Below, in pieces: positions 52,468 through 60,968 of a DNA stretch of 64,000 bases (position 1 is the first letter of the stretch; each line of letters opens with the position of its first letter). The notes beneath the pieces are model-generated. The model ran no database searches, was not told where the DNA came from, and was given only the letters and a program-made list of their open reading frames with translations. The DNA is from Cyanobacteria bacterium SIG30 (lineage in GTDB: Bacteria; Cyanobacteriota; Vampirovibrionia; Gastranaerophilales; Gastranaerophilaceae): NCBI GenBank assembly GCA_015152475.1, contig SUTW01000003.1, forward strand, positions 62,001 through 126,000. The letters are read 5' to 3'. The position numbers were made by a program, and so were the translations under genes.

Positions 52468-53202
52468 TTAAATACCTCCGTCTTGAAGAAGATTAAGTCG
52501 ACCATAAAAATTTTCAACAGCATTTTGGATGTTGGAATCAATATCTTCATCAAATTTTTCGATAATACCTAAAACATCTAATTCATCGCTCATAAGTTGT
52601 TCAAGGGCCTTGTTTAGATTTTCTTTTTTAACTCTGTTTAAAACAACTCCAATTTGACCATTATCTGCATATTTTTTTGAAAACTCATAAACACCGCTTG
52701 CAAGATGAACAGATTCAATATCATCATTTGTCACAATTAAGGTTGTATCAATTGGGTAATCAACCAATTGATTTAAATATTTTAAATCAAATTCGCAATC
52801 AAAAATAACGAAATCGTATCTATCAACAAGTTTAACCAAAGCTTCATTCATTTGATGAGTTATTGGACATCTGCAATCTTTTGAAGCAACAAGCCAAGAA
52901 ACAATAATATCAACATTCTCATCAACAGAAACCAAAATATCTTCAAGTGCCCATTCAATATATTCTTGTTTAGACATACCTTCTGGAATACCAGTTTTAT
53001 ATTCATGTTTGCCACTTCTTATCCCATATATTGTAGAGCGGGTTTTAAAGCCAAAACGTCCCAAAAGTTGACTTGTCAAATCATTATCCACTAATAAAAT
53101 TGTTTTATCCGGAAATTTATTTTTTATAACTTCACAAAAAGCCTTAACAAGTGTTGTTTTACCAGAACCACTTTTCCCTGTTATTGCAAGAGTATTGGTC
53201 AT
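52468..53202 (-). CDS. CooC-like nickel/corrinoid-enzyme maturation ATPase
   Basis: The 244-residue MinD-class P-loop ATPase starts LAITGKSGSGKTTLVKAF and has a VDNDL switch region. In CooC proteins a CxC pair at the dimer interface binds metal; here ASKDCRCPITHQMNEAL supplies Cys-x-Cys at about residue 129-131, in the same context. CooC family members insert nickel into CO dehydrogenase or support corrinoid proteins of the Wood-Ljungdahl pathway. The gene sits between the MetE-like and folD genes with a four-base overlap and a near-zero gap, which fits one-carbon chemistry. No CO dehydrogenase is visible in the window. Confidence 0.75.
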   Translation of the reverse strand: MTNTLAITGKSGSGKTTLVKAFCEVIKNKFPDKTILLVDNDLTSQLLGRFGFKTRSTIYGIRSGKHEYKTGIPEGMSKQEYIEWALEDILVSVDENVDIIVSWLVASKDCRCPITHQMNEALVKLVDRYDFVIFDCEFDLKYLNQLVDYPIDTTLIVTNDDIESVHLASGVYEFSKKYADNGQIGVVLNRVKKENLNKALEQLMSDELDVLGIIEKFDEDIDSNIQNAVENFYGRLNLLQDGGI

Positions 53203-54284
53203 AAAACACCTCTTAAACTAACACTTAAATCGCGTGTCAAACTTAAAGCTTTAATAGCCTCATCAATTGTTAATGAACCACAACCGCAAGATGGAGTAAC
53301 AAAAGATTGTTTTAAGATTAAATCCTTAGAAATGCCTTTTTTAACTAAAAATTCAACCGCATTTTCGAATGTAAGTTTTAAATTTTCTATATCAAGTTTA
53401 TTAAGTGCATCAGCATCAAGTGTTGGAACAATACCAAAAGCCAAATAATTACCGTCTTCAATATATTTTTTAACTCTTGGCGCAAACAGAGAAACACTTT
53501 GCATATAAGAATATGCATCAAAATTTATAACATTAACATCAGCATTCATAGCAATTTCCCAATCAGTTTTGCCGCAACAGTGAATACCTGAAATTGCGTT
53601 AAATTTTTTAATTGCATTTGAAATGGTTGCAAGCATTTCAACAACTTCTTCATTTTTAACAGTTAAGAATGCGCATGAACCAATTTGAGAAACAGAAGGT
53701 TCATCCATAAAAATTATAGGAGTTGCATTTGGTGATATTTTATTAAATTCTTTTATCTGCCATAATGCCTTTAAGATTAAAGTTTTCACTATAACTTCTC
53801 TTAGTGTTTCATCATAAAAAGCACTCTTGCCCTGATTGTCATTAACAGATGTTGAAAAAGTAAAAGCGCCAGTAATTGAGCCTTTGACATAAGGTGTATC
53901 AAAATCTTTTAATTTATTTAAAAATAGTCCAATTGCATTTGAATAAGGAGCTTGAATTTTATATTTATCAAGTTGTTCTTCAACATCAAGCAAATTATCA
54001 GACGCCATAATTTCTTCAAAATCAAAGAAAAGTTCTTCAAGTTTTTCGTAAAATGTTTCTGAATCTGTATCAAAGAAAATTTTTCCATCCTGAATGGTTA
54101 AACCCGCCATAGCTTCAGAAAATTGTAAAACCATATCTTCTTCACGTGCAAAATGTGGAAGTTGCGGCCAAAATGGAATTTCTTTGAAATTTTCAAAAAC
54201 AAAATCAACTGCCTTTGAAGGCGCATTGTCATCTGCAAATGGGATAGAACCAATACCTGTATAATTTAAACTTAATCTGCTCAT
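53199..54284 (-). CDS. Core MetE-like (UROD/MetE superfamily) methyltransferase
   Basis: The 361-residue protein matches only the C-terminal catalytic barrel of cobalamin-independent methionine synthase. It has YTGIGSIPF at the N-terminus, GSITGAFTFS, FMDEPSVSQ, the zinc ligands His-x-Cys in SGIHCCGKTDW and the later Cys in TPSCGCGS. It lacks the N-terminal half of MetE that binds folate. Such core MetE proteins are known to accept methyl groups from corrinoid proteins. Next to CooC-like and FolD genes, methyl transfer linked to a corrinoid pathway is a good hypothesis. ATG 54284 is six bases after TATAAT; a TTG at 54320 lies upstream of the promoter. Confidence 0.78.
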   Translation of the reverse strand: MSRLSLNYTGIGSIPFADDNAPSKAVDFVFENFKEIPFWPQLPHFAREEDMVLQFSEAMAGLTIQDGKIFFDTDSETFYEKLEELFFDFEEIMASDNLLDVEEQLDKYKIQAPYSNAIGLFLNKLKDFDTPYVKGSITGAFTFSTSVNDNQGKSAFYDETLREVIVKTLILKALWQIKEFNKISPNATPIIFMDEPSVSQIGSCAFLTVKNEEVVEMLATISNAIKKFNAISGIHCCGKTDWEIAMNADVNVINFDAYSYMQSVSLFAPRVKKYIEDGNYLAFGIVPTLDADALNKLDIENLKLTFENAVEFLVKKGISKDLILKQSFVTPSCGCGSLTIDEAIKALSLTRDLSVSLRGVL

Positions 54285-54290
54285 TTTTTT

Positions 54291-54296
54291 ATTATA
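54291..54296 (-). promoter_or_regulatory. -10 box of the MetE-like gene, leaderless arrangement
   Basis: TATAAT on the minus strand is followed by exactly six As and then the ATG at 54284. TTGTTA, 18 bases further upstream, is a plausible -35. Confidence 0.6.
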
Positions 54297-54332
54297 GAAT
54301 AATAATAGAGCATGTAACAAGGACTTTATATA

Positions 54333-55337
54333 ATGAAAAAAATTTTATTTATAAATTTTGGTGGGCTTGGTGATGAAATTCTATTTTTACCTGCAATAAA
54401 AAGCATTAAAAAAGAATTTAAAGAATCAACAATAACTCTTTGTATTGAACCAAGAAGCAGTGCAATAAGCAACTTAGAGCCAATGATAGATAAAATGATT
54501 TGCGCAGACATCAAAAAGAAAGGTTTTGCAAAATATACAGAAGTTTTCAATATGCTAAAAGAAATTTGGCATGGAAAATATGACATTGTTATATCAAGTG
54601 GCAAATCACCTTTAATTGCAGTTATATTGTTGTTAACTAATATCAAAACAAGAATTGGTTATAAAACAAACAATAAAAAAACAAACTCATTTTTAACACA
54701 AGCAGTTGAATTAAATGAAAATCAATATGCTGGGAAAATGTATCATGACCTTGTTAAACCATTAACTTTAAATAAATACGAAAATCCAAAAATTAAAATA
54801 AAAAACGTAGAAACAATAGAAAAAATACTTGGTGAAAAACTGTTAAATGAAGGTTTTATTGCAATTCATCCAGGTGTTAGCAAAATGAGCATTGCAAAAA
54901 ATATATACAAATGCCCTAATGTTGATTTTTGGGTTGAACTTATTGAAAAAATAAACGAAAAAAACAAAAATATCGCACTTTTAGGTGGACCTGACGATAA
55001 AGAAATTATTGAAAAAATTGCAGAAAAAACAGATAAATTCACAAATCTATATGGCAAAACCAAAAGTGCAATTGATATGGCAAAAGTTATCTCAAAGGCC
55101 GATTTACTTATTTGCGTTGATTCAGCACCAATGCATATAGGAGTTGCTCTTAATAAAGAGCTTATAGCAATTTTTGGGCCAACAGACGAAAATAAACTTA
55201 TACCTAAAAAAGATATATTCCATGTTGTTACAACAAATGTCGAATGCAGACCTTGCCTGTGGGCAAAAAGACAAGAAAATTGTTCTGAATCTAAATGTTT
55301 AAATATTGATATAAATGAAGTTTTGAAATTTATATAA
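54333..55337 (+). CDS. Glycosyltransferase family 9 (heptosyltransferase-like)
   Basis: The 334-residue GT-B protein begins ILFINFGGLGDEILFLPAIKSIKK, the heptosyltransferase acceptor-domain signature. It ends with a nucleotide-sugar domain holding IALLGGPDDKE and ICVDSAPMHIGVAL..IFGPTDE. Family members add heptose or related sugars to the LPS core. This agrees with the LptF/G permease at 8983 in suggesting a lipopolysaccharide-bearing outer membrane. The exact sugar is unknown. AAGGA precedes the ATG; it is divergent from the one-carbon operon. Confidence 0.9.
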   Translation: MKKILFINFGGLGDEILFLPAIKSIKKEFKESTITLCIEPRSSAISNLEPMIDKMICADIKKKGFAKYTEVFNMLKEIWHGKYDIVISSGKSPLIAVILLLTNIKTRIGYKTNNKKTNSFLTQAVELNENQYAGKMYHDLVKPLTLNKYENPKIKIKNVETIEKILGEKLLNEGFIAIHPGVSKMSIAKNIYKCPNVDFWVELIEKINEKNKNIALLGGPDDKEIIEKIAEKTDKFTNLYGKTKSAIDMAKVISKADLLICVDSAPMHIGVALNKELIAIFGPTDENKLIPKKDIFHVVTTNVECRPCLWAKRQENCSESKCLNIDINEVLKFI

Positions 55338-55436
55338 TTTTAAAAGTATTGATATTGCTTGTTTTCAGACATTTTTATTAAGTTTTGTAACATGATTTAT
55401 AAAAAATATATACAAAATAGTCAATTTTTTTAAGAT

Positions 55437-55456
55437 GATATACTTTATATATGTGT
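55437..55456 (+). promoter_or_regulatory. Promoter-region element of the ribbon-helix-helix gene
   Basis: GATATACTTTATATATGTGT occurs here and, with a two-base insertion, before the 756-residue repeat protein gene (28126-28147, minus strand). It contains a possible -10 (TATACT or TATATA) about 45 bases before the start codon. Shared promoters or a shared operator are both possible. Confidence 0.5.
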
Positions 55457-55498
55457 AAGAGATAAATTGAATAGCATAAATAAAAGGAGATAAAGAAA

Positions 55499-55687
55499 AT
55501 GGCGAGAGTTTTAATTTCAATGCCCGAAAAATTTTTAGACGAAATCGATAACGTAGCAGACAACGAAAATCGTTCACGTTCAGAATTAATCAGAGAAGCA
55601 TTAAGAACATATATTCACAGAAACAAATTACGCGAAAACACATTCGCAGCTAAAAATGCATCAATCTTAGAATCTTTATTAGATTAA
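55499..55687 (+). CDS. Ribbon-helix-helix (CopG/MetJ type) DNA-binding protein
   Basis: The 62-residue protein has the RHH pattern: strand RVLISMPEKFLDEIDNVA, then ENRSRSELIREALRTYIHR. The arginine/serine turn and the second helix are typical of CopG-type repressors and antitoxins. The remaining 20 residues are a short helical tail. No toxin gene follows; the next 130 bases are a non-coding repeat region and a terminator. AAAGGAG precedes the ATG. It could be an autoregulated repressor. Confidence 0.85.
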   Translation: MARVLISMPEKFLDEIDNVADNENRSRSELIREALRTYIHRNKLRENTFAAKNASILESLLD

Positions 55688-55708
55688 AAAGACGACTACC
55701 AGACTTAA

Positions 55709-55805
55709 ACGAGAGAGAAACCACAAAAACACAAAAAAAACATACGAGAGAGAAACCACAAAACACGAGAGAAACACACGAGAGAGAAACACCACACAAA
55801 AGAGA
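55709..55805 (+). repeat. Purine-rich CGAGAGA(GA)AAC repeats in the 3' region of the RHH gene
   Basis: CGAGAGAGAAAC or CGAGAGAAAC recurs at 55710, 55745, 55766 and 55779, joined by A/C-rich spacers (CACAAAACAC). The stretch is nearly free of T, so the transcript would be almost unstructured before the terminator. No long ORF continues through it. Confidence 0.8.
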
Positions 55806-55817
55806 AAAGAAAAAATT

Positions 55818-55842
55818 GGCTGATAATATATCAGCCTTTTTT
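55818..55842 (+). terminator. Terminator after the RHH gene and repeat region
   Basis: GGCTGATA and TATCAGCC form a perfect 8-bp stem with a 3-base loop, followed by six Ts. It ends a transcript that includes the purine-rich repeats. Confidence 0.92.
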
Positions 55843-55860
55843 ATTGGAATTTTAAATAAA

Positions 55861-57387
55861 TTAATTAAAACCAGCTTTTTTGAAACAAAGAGCTTGTGCA
55901 ATGTGAGAAGAAGTAATGTTTTCTGCTCCTTCAAGATCTGCTATGGTTCTTGATATTTTTAAAATTCTATCATATGCTCTGCCAGATAAACCAAATTGAG
56001 TTATTGCATTTTTTAACATTTTTTTACTTGCTTCATCAATTTTACAAAATTTTTGGATAAGTTTAGGTGTTAGCGAAGAATTTGTATAAATCCCAACACT
56101 TTTATATCTTTCCAATTGGATTTTCCTTGCTTTTATGACTCTTTGTCTTATGTCAAAAGAACTTTCGTTTTTATCGTTCGACAAACCAAGAAGTTCATCT
56201 TCTGTAAGTCTTGAAACATTAATTTGCAAATCGATTCTATCTAACAGCGGACCAGATAATTTTGCTTGATATCTTTTAATTTGTGCTTCATTACAAGTAC
56301 ATTGTTTAATTTTGTCACCTAAATAACCACAAGGACAAGGATTCATTGCTCCAACTAAAATAAAATTTGCAGGATATTGAATGCTTGCATTTACTCTTGA
56401 AATTGTAACGACACCATCTTCTAATGGTTGCCTTAAAACTTCCAAAACACTTCTTGGAAATTCAACCATCTCATCCATAAATAAAACTCCATGATGAGCA
56501 AGAGTAATCTCCCCAGGACGCGGATTACTACCACCACCTATAACACCAACGGCACTAGCGCTATGATGAGGTGATCGGAATTGTCTTGATGACATAAGTG
56601 GATTTTTTCTATCTAATAAACCTGCTATTGAATATATATTAGTAAGTTCGATAGCCTCCTCTTTTGTAAGAGGTGGTAAAATTGAAGAAAAAGTTTTGGC
56701 AAGCAAAGTTTTTCCAGAACCAGGTGGTCCATACATCAAAACATTGTGTGCGCCAGCGGCCGAAATTTCAAGTGCTTTCTTTGCAATAGTTTGTCCTTTT
56801 ACATCTTTAAAATCATATTCGTAATCATTTTCAACATTCAAAACATCTTCTATATTTTGTTGAATTTTTGCAATAGGTTCGCCTTGATTTAAATATTCAA
56901 CCACTTCTTTTAAATTTTTTGCACCTAGTACTTCGATACCTTCTACAAGACTTGCTTCTTTAAGATTTTCATATGGCACTATGACTCTTGTAGTTTCCGT
57001 ATTTTTCAAAAAAGATACTATTGGCAAAATACCATTTATAGGCTTAATTGCGCCATTTAAAGATAATTCACCTAAAAAAGCAATATATTTAGGTTCATAT
57101 TCGATAATGCCTTCTTTAATCAAAATTCCAACAGCCATAGCTAAATCAAAACCAGTACCTTCTTTTCTAAGGTCAGCTGGCGCAAGATTTATAACAACCT
57201 TTGTTGACGGATAAGAATAGCCGGAATTTTTAATTGCAAGTTTTAAGCGTTCTTTTGCTTCTTTTATTGCAGTATCAATCATCCCAACAATTATAGTTTG
57301 TGGCAGGGAATTTACAACGTCAACCTCAATATCAATTTTGCGTCCTTCTAAACCTATAACGGTTGCTGTTGTAGTCTTTGAAATCAT
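55861..57387 (-). CDS. comM: ComM / YifB family Mg-chelatase-like ATPase
   Basis: The 508-residue protein has the ComM layout: an N-terminal Lon-protease-like fold (residues 1-170), an AAA+ domain with Walker A YGPPGSGKTLLAK and Walker B GVLFMDEMVEF, a four-cysteine insert (NPCPCGYLGDKIKQCTC) and the C-terminal Mg-chelatase lid. ComM is a helicase that promotes branch migration of incoming DNA in natural transformation. Together with pilin-like genes here this leaves DNA uptake possible. The start is six bases after a TATATT box, without a Shine-Dalgarno. Confidence 0.95.
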   Translation of the reverse strand: MISKTTTATVIGLEGRKIDIEVDVVNSLPQTIIVGMIDTAIKEAKERLKLAIKNSGYSYPSTKVVINLAPADLRKEGTGFDLAMAVGILIKEGIIEYEPKYIAFLGELSLNGAIKPINGILPIVSFLKNTETTRVIVPYENLKEASLVEGIEVLGAKNLKEVVEYLNQGEPIAKIQQNIEDVLNVENDYEYDFKDVKGQTIAKKALEISAAGAHNVLMYGPPGSGKTLLAKTFSSILPPLTKEEAIELTNIYSIAGLLDRKNPLMSSRQFRSPHHSASAVGVIGGGSNPRPGEITLAHHGVLFMDEMVEFPRSVLEVLRQPLEDGVVTISRVNASIQYPANFILVGAMNPCPCGYLGDKIKQCTCNEAQIKRYQAKLSGPLLDRIDLQINVSRLTEDELLGLSNDKNESSFDIRQRVIKARKIQLERYKSVGIYTNSSLTPKLIQKFCKIDEASKKMLKNAITQFGLSGRAYDRILKISRTIADLEGAENITSSHIAQALCFKKAGFN

Positions 57388-57393
57388 AACTGT

Positions 57394-57399
57394 AATATA
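57394..57399 (-). promoter_or_regulatory. -10 box of comM, leaderless arrangement
   Basis: TATATT with upstream TGT (extended -10) lies exactly six bases before the comM ATG at 57387. TTGCTA, 17 bases further upstream, is a plausible -35. Confidence 0.55.
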
Positions 57400-57467
57400 A
57401 CATATTAAGAAAAAGATAGCAAAAAATTTTTTGTTGAACTTTTATAAAAATAAAAAAAGGAGAAAAT

Positions 57468-57812
57468 ATGGTTCAAGGTATCTCAAATGTTTTTAGTCCT
57501 GATTACACAAAACACATTAATGAAAAATGTGACTTTCATGGACAAGAAGACAAAACAATAACATTAAAAACAACTAAGACAAAATCTTTTGACGAAGGTC
57601 AACCTTACACAGTTACAAAAATGGCGATAACAGAACAAACTGGAGACAAACAACCAGTAACGCATGAATACGTTCTATCAAAATATACGCCAAGCGAAGA
57701 ATTGGAATTAATAACGAAACAATTAGCTTCTTTTTATGCGAAAAATGAATACCCATCACAAAATTTACAAAATGATGGCTATGTGACAAGAAGAGAAGAT
57801 TACATATATTAA
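57468..57812 (+). CDS. Small protein of unknown function
   Basis: The 114-residue protein is hydrophilic, with a beta-rich first half (TVTKMAITEQTGD, VTHEYVLSKYT) and a helical second half (SEELELITKQLASFYAKNEYP). It has no signal peptide, membrane helix or cysteine cluster, and I recognise no motif. A strong AAAGGAG lies before the ATG, and a terminator follows, so it looks like a single-gene unit. Lineage-specific origin is likely. Confidence 0.65.
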   Translation: MVQGISNVFSPDYTKHINEKCDFHGQEDKTITLKTTKTKSFDEGQPYTVTKMAITEQTGDKQPVTHEYVLSKYTPSEELELITKQLASFYAKNEYPSQNLQNDGYVTRREDYIY

Positions 57813-57840
57813 TTTAAAAACTAGTATAAAACTAGTATAA

Positions 57841-57863
57841 AAAAGAGGCTTTAAGCCTCTTTT
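57841..57863. terminator. Bidirectional terminator between convergent genes
   Basis: AAAAGAGGCTT and AAGCCTCTTTT form an 11-bp palindromic stem with T runs on both strands. It serves the small protein gene on the plus strand and proS on the minus strand. Two direct copies of ACTAGTATAAA stand just before it (57820-57840). Confidence 0.88.
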
Positions 57864-59561
57864 TTATTTTGTGTATTCTTTAAAATAATTTAAGACTTCA
57901 TCAGGTTTGATTTTAATCATTTCGCCAGTTTTTCTAACTTTAAATTCAACAAGCCCTTCATTAATTGTTTTACCAACAGTAACTCTTAATGGGAAACCAA
58001 TTAAATCAGCATCTTTGAATTTAACGCCGGCTCTTTCATCTCTGTCATCTAATACGACTTCAACACCATTATTTTTAAGAGTTTCATAGATTTCATTTGC
58101 GGTTTTAACTTGCAATTCATCTGCAACATTAACTGGAACAACAATTATTTGATAAGGTGCAATTTCTCTTGGCCAAATAATACCAAAATCATCATGGAAT
58201 TTTTCAATAGCAGCAGCCGCAACACGAGTTACACCAATACCATAACAACCCATAATAAATGGTTTTAAATTACCTTCTTCATCAGTATAACAAGCATTCA
58301 TAGGTTGAGAATATTTTGTTCCAAGTTGGAAAATATTACCAACCTCAATACCCCTTGTAACGTTTAAAGGTGCAGAACAAACAGGACATTTTTCACCAGC
58401 TTTAACCAAAGAAATGTCCACCGTTTCAGGCATTTTATCAAAATTGTAACCAACTATGTGATAATCTTTTTCGTTTGCACCAATTACAAAATTCTTCATT
58501 GTTTTTGCACTATCGTCAAATAAAACGCGTATTTTGTCAGACACATTTAAAAAGCTTAAAAATCCTGCTTCACAATTAAAATATTCATAAATTTCATCAT
58601 CTGTGCCATAACGCATTTCTAAACCTTGAACAGCATTAAGAAGCTTTGTTTCTTCAATTTCTTTATCACCTCTAATCATTGCAAGAACAGGTTTATCATC
58701 AACAATACAAAATACTGATTTTAAAATATTATTTGTTTTAATATTAAAGAAATTCGCCAAATCGTCTATTGTTTTAACATCAGGTGTTAAAACTTTTTCT
58801 TGCGCGCTAAAACCACCATCAGTTTCAAGTTCATTTAAAACAGATGTTGCATGATTTGAATTTGCACTATATCCACATTTATCACAATAGAATACATCAT
58901 TTTCACCAACTGCAGTATCAGTTAAAACCATAAATTCGTGACTAACTTTACCACCAATAGCACCAGAATCTGATTGAACCGCACGAGTTTCCAAACCACA
59001 ACGGTTAAAGATTCTTGTATAAGTTTCAGCCATAACATCATATTCGCGGTTTAAATCTTCCTGAGATGTATGGAAACTATACGCATCTTTCATTGTGAAT
59101 TCTCTACCTCTTAAAAGACCAAAACGAGGACGAATTTCATCTCTAAATTTAGTTTGAATTTGATACAAATTCACAGGCAATTGTTTATAAGAAGATAAAA
59201 TGCCTTCAGTTAAAGAAGTTACAACCTCTTCATGAGTTGGCGCAAGACACATGTCGTTTCCACTTCTATCTTTAAGGCGAGCAAGTTCTTTCCCATAAAC
59301 AGCCCATCTGCCAGATTTTTCCCAAATTGATGAAGGTTGGACAAAAGGCATCAAGATTTCTTGCGCGCCAGATGCGTTCATTTCTTCTCTAATAATATTT
59401 GAAATTTTACTCAAAACTCTTTGCATTAAAGGAAGATAAGTATAACTTCCAGTCATTAATTTTTTAATATAGCCTGCTCTAACAAGCAATTTGTGACTTA
59501 TTGCTTCGGCATCATTTGGAAACTCTCTTAAAGTTTGAATAAAAAGTTTTGACATTAACAT
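57864..59561 (-). CDS. proS: Prolyl-tRNA synthetase (bacterial type)
   Basis: The 565-residue class II synthetase has the motif 2 loop FRDEIRPRFGLLRGREFTMKDAYSFH, the bacterial-type editing (INS) domain between motifs 2 and 3 (about 225-380), motif 3 GCYGIGVTRVAAA and a C-terminal anticodon domain. The editing domain removes mischarged alanine. Either ATG 59561 (GAGG ten bases upstream) or ATG 59555 (six bases after TATATT, the local leaderless pattern) could be the start. Confidence 0.97.
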   Translation of the reverse strand: MLMSKLFIQTLREFPNDAEAISHKLLVRAGYIKKLMTGSYTYLPLMQRVLSKISNIIREEMNASGAQEILMPFVQPSSIWEKSGRWAVYGKELARLKDRSGNDMCLAPTHEEVVTSLTEGILSSYKQLPVNLYQIQTKFRDEIRPRFGLLRGREFTMKDAYSFHTSQEDLNREYDVMAETYTRIFNRCGLETRAVQSDSGAIGGKVSHEFMVLTDTAVGENDVFYCDKCGYSANSNHATSVLNELETDGGFSAQEKVLTPDVKTIDDLANFFNIKTNNILKSVFCIVDDKPVLAMIRGDKEIEETKLLNAVQGLEMRYGTDDEIYEYFNCEAGFLSFLNVSDKIRVLFDDSAKTMKNFVIGANEKDYHIVGYNFDKMPETVDISLVKAGEKCPVCSAPLNVTRGIEVGNIFQLGTKYSQPMNACYTDEEGNLKPFIMGCYGIGVTRVAAAAIEKFHDDFGIIWPREIAPYQIIVVPVNVADELQVKTANEIYETLKNNGVEVVLDDRDERAGVKFKDADLIGFPLRVTVGKTINEGLVEFKVRKTGEMIKIKPDEVLNYFKEYTK

Positions 59562-59586
59562 AATATAAAATCCTCAATTTTAATAG

Positions 59587-60285
59587 TTACTTTGTATTAG
59601 CAATTTCGTAAGCTTGATTAGCATATATAACGCTTAAAATATTATCAAATCCATGAAGCGGAACTTTTGATAAAACGCAAGCACTTACTATGTCATCAAA
59701 ATGAATAAGATAATCGGTTAATTTTATCTTTCTTTTTTCCATATTTTCGTCTTTAAAAATTTTTTTATTTATAGTGTTAGAAATATTGTTCGCAACAGGC
59801 ATACCAAGTCCAACACCAGTTAAAACAGAAAGAACCTGATTAAATGGTTTTTTAATTTTTAATTTATTAAAACCGGCCATGGAAGAAGATACTAAAATAG
59901 TTGGAACAACAAGTGCTGATGCTTTATTTATACCTTCTGCTACTTTTTTCTTAGGACTAGTCTCTTTATCTGTAACTACACCTGCAACAGTACCTGCAAG
60001 TATCGAAGTTAGACCAACAGCTAAAATTTCTTTAATTCCATACTCAATTTTTAAACATTTTAAAAGCTCTTTACCTTTTTGCAATGTTGATGATTTTTGG
60101 AATACATCTTTAGTTAATTTATGACCCTGAAATCTATTAATAGCTAAGACAGGCAAAAGAGTCGCCACCGCACAAGACAGAGCAACTCCAATTTTAGCCA
60201 TATTTTTATTACCGTTTTTTTCCTCTTTTAATTCAGGTTTACTTCCAGTAATTAAATCAAACTTTTGTATACCGTTAATTTTCAT
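59587..60285 (-). CDS. Membrane-associated protein of unknown function
   Basis: The 232-residue protein has a short N-terminal tag (MKINGIQKFDLITGSKP), then three to four hydrophobic helices (IGVALSCAVATLLPVLAI; ILAVGLTSILAGTVAGVV; ALVVPTILVSSSMAGF; VLSVLTGVGLGMPVAN) separated by lysine-rich loops. A non-membrane C-terminal domain follows. It lies two bases after rpsR and is probably read from the rpsF operon. I recognise no family; similar small tagged proteins occur elsewhere in this window. Confidence 0.68.
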   Translation of the reverse strand: MKINGIQKFDLITGSKPELKEEKNGNKNMAKIGVALSCAVATLLPVLAINRFQGHKLTKDVFQKSSTLQKGKELLKCLKIEYGIKEILAVGLTSILAGTVAGVVTDKETSPKKKVAEGINKASALVVPTILVSSSMAGFNKLKIKKPFNQVLSVLTGVGLGMPVANNISNTINKKIFKDENMEKRKIKLTDYLIHFDDIVSACVLSKVPLHGFDNILSVIYANQAYEIANTK

Positions 60286-60287
60286 TT

Positions 60288-60521
60288 CTAATTTTCGAAA
60301 ACATAACCAAGAAGAGCTGCTTCTCTAGCCCTTTTAACAGCATTTGTAAGCATTCTTTGGTGGTATGCACAAGTTCCAGTAATTCTTCTTGGAAGAATTT
60401 TTCCTGCTTCAGATAAATATTTTTTTAGCTTTGAAACATCTTTATAATCTAAAGCTTCAACTTTATCTGCGCAAAAACTGCAACTTTTCTTTTTCTTTTG
60501 TTCTGTTTTAGATTCTCTCAC
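60288..60521 (-). CDS. rpsR: 30S ribosomal protein S18
   Basis: The 77-residue protein has the S18 core [49 protein letters not shown]. The N-terminal CSFC with the later Cys and His forms the zinc-binding (C+) version. S18 pairs with S6 on the 30S platform, and the genes form the usual rpsF-ssb-rpsR operon here. Confidence 0.97.
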   Translation of the reverse strand: MRESKTEQKKKKSCSFCADKVEALDYKDVSKLKKYLSEAGKILPRRITGTCAYHQRMLTNAVKRAREAALLGYVFEN

Positions 60522-60546
60522 TTTTATTTTTCCTTTTCCTTATAAT

Positions 60547-60957
60547 TTAAAATGGTATTTCGTCTTCATCAATAAGATCTTCCGCTATTTCTTCACTTGC
60601 AAATTGAACAATGTCGTCACTCTTATTTGAAATTGGAATGCTTACATTATTAGAAGAATTAGAAAAACTTATTTTTTCAATTGTTGACGCGTTAATAACA
60701 AAAATTCTTTTTTCTCTGCCATTGTCGTCTTTTACTGTTTCTAGTTGTGGACGACCTTCAACAATAACGGTATCTCCTTTTGCAATTTTGTCTGCAAGTG
60801 ATTCCGCCGCTGAACCAACTCTAATAACTCTCACAACTGTTTCGTCTTGTGGATTAACATCCAAAGAAAAACTTAAAATTGGAAAATTATTTTGTGAAAA
60901 TCTTTTTTCAGGATTAGTTGTTATTTTACCGCTTACAACAATTTTTGATAAAGTCAT
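60547..60957 (-). CDS. ssb: Single-stranded DNA-binding protein
   Basis: The 136-residue OB-fold protein shows VVSGKITTNPEKRFSQ, a central DTVIVEGRPQLE region and the acidic C-terminal tip DLIDEDEIPF, which recruits repair and replication partners. It is shorter than E. coli SSB because the linker is small. It lies between rpsF and rpsR, the conserved arrangement. Confidence 0.95.
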   Translation of the reverse strand: MTLSKIVVSGKITTNPEKRFSQNNFPILSFSLDVNPQDETVVRVIRVGSAAESLADKIAKGDTVIVEGRPQLETVKDDNGREKRIFVINASTIEKISFSNSSNNVSIPISNKSDDIVQFASEEIAEDLIDEDEIPF

Positions 60958-60968
60958 TTTGTACCCTT

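Noticed and set aside
55499-55687. Calling the RHH gene an antitoxin
   Set aside because: No toxin-sized ORF lies upstream or downstream in the same unit; it is followed by repeats and a terminator.
55709-55805. Repeats after the RHH gene as a CRISPR or transposon end
   Set aside because: Copies are short, irregularly spaced and without unique spacers or terminal inverted repeats; they precede an ordinary terminator.
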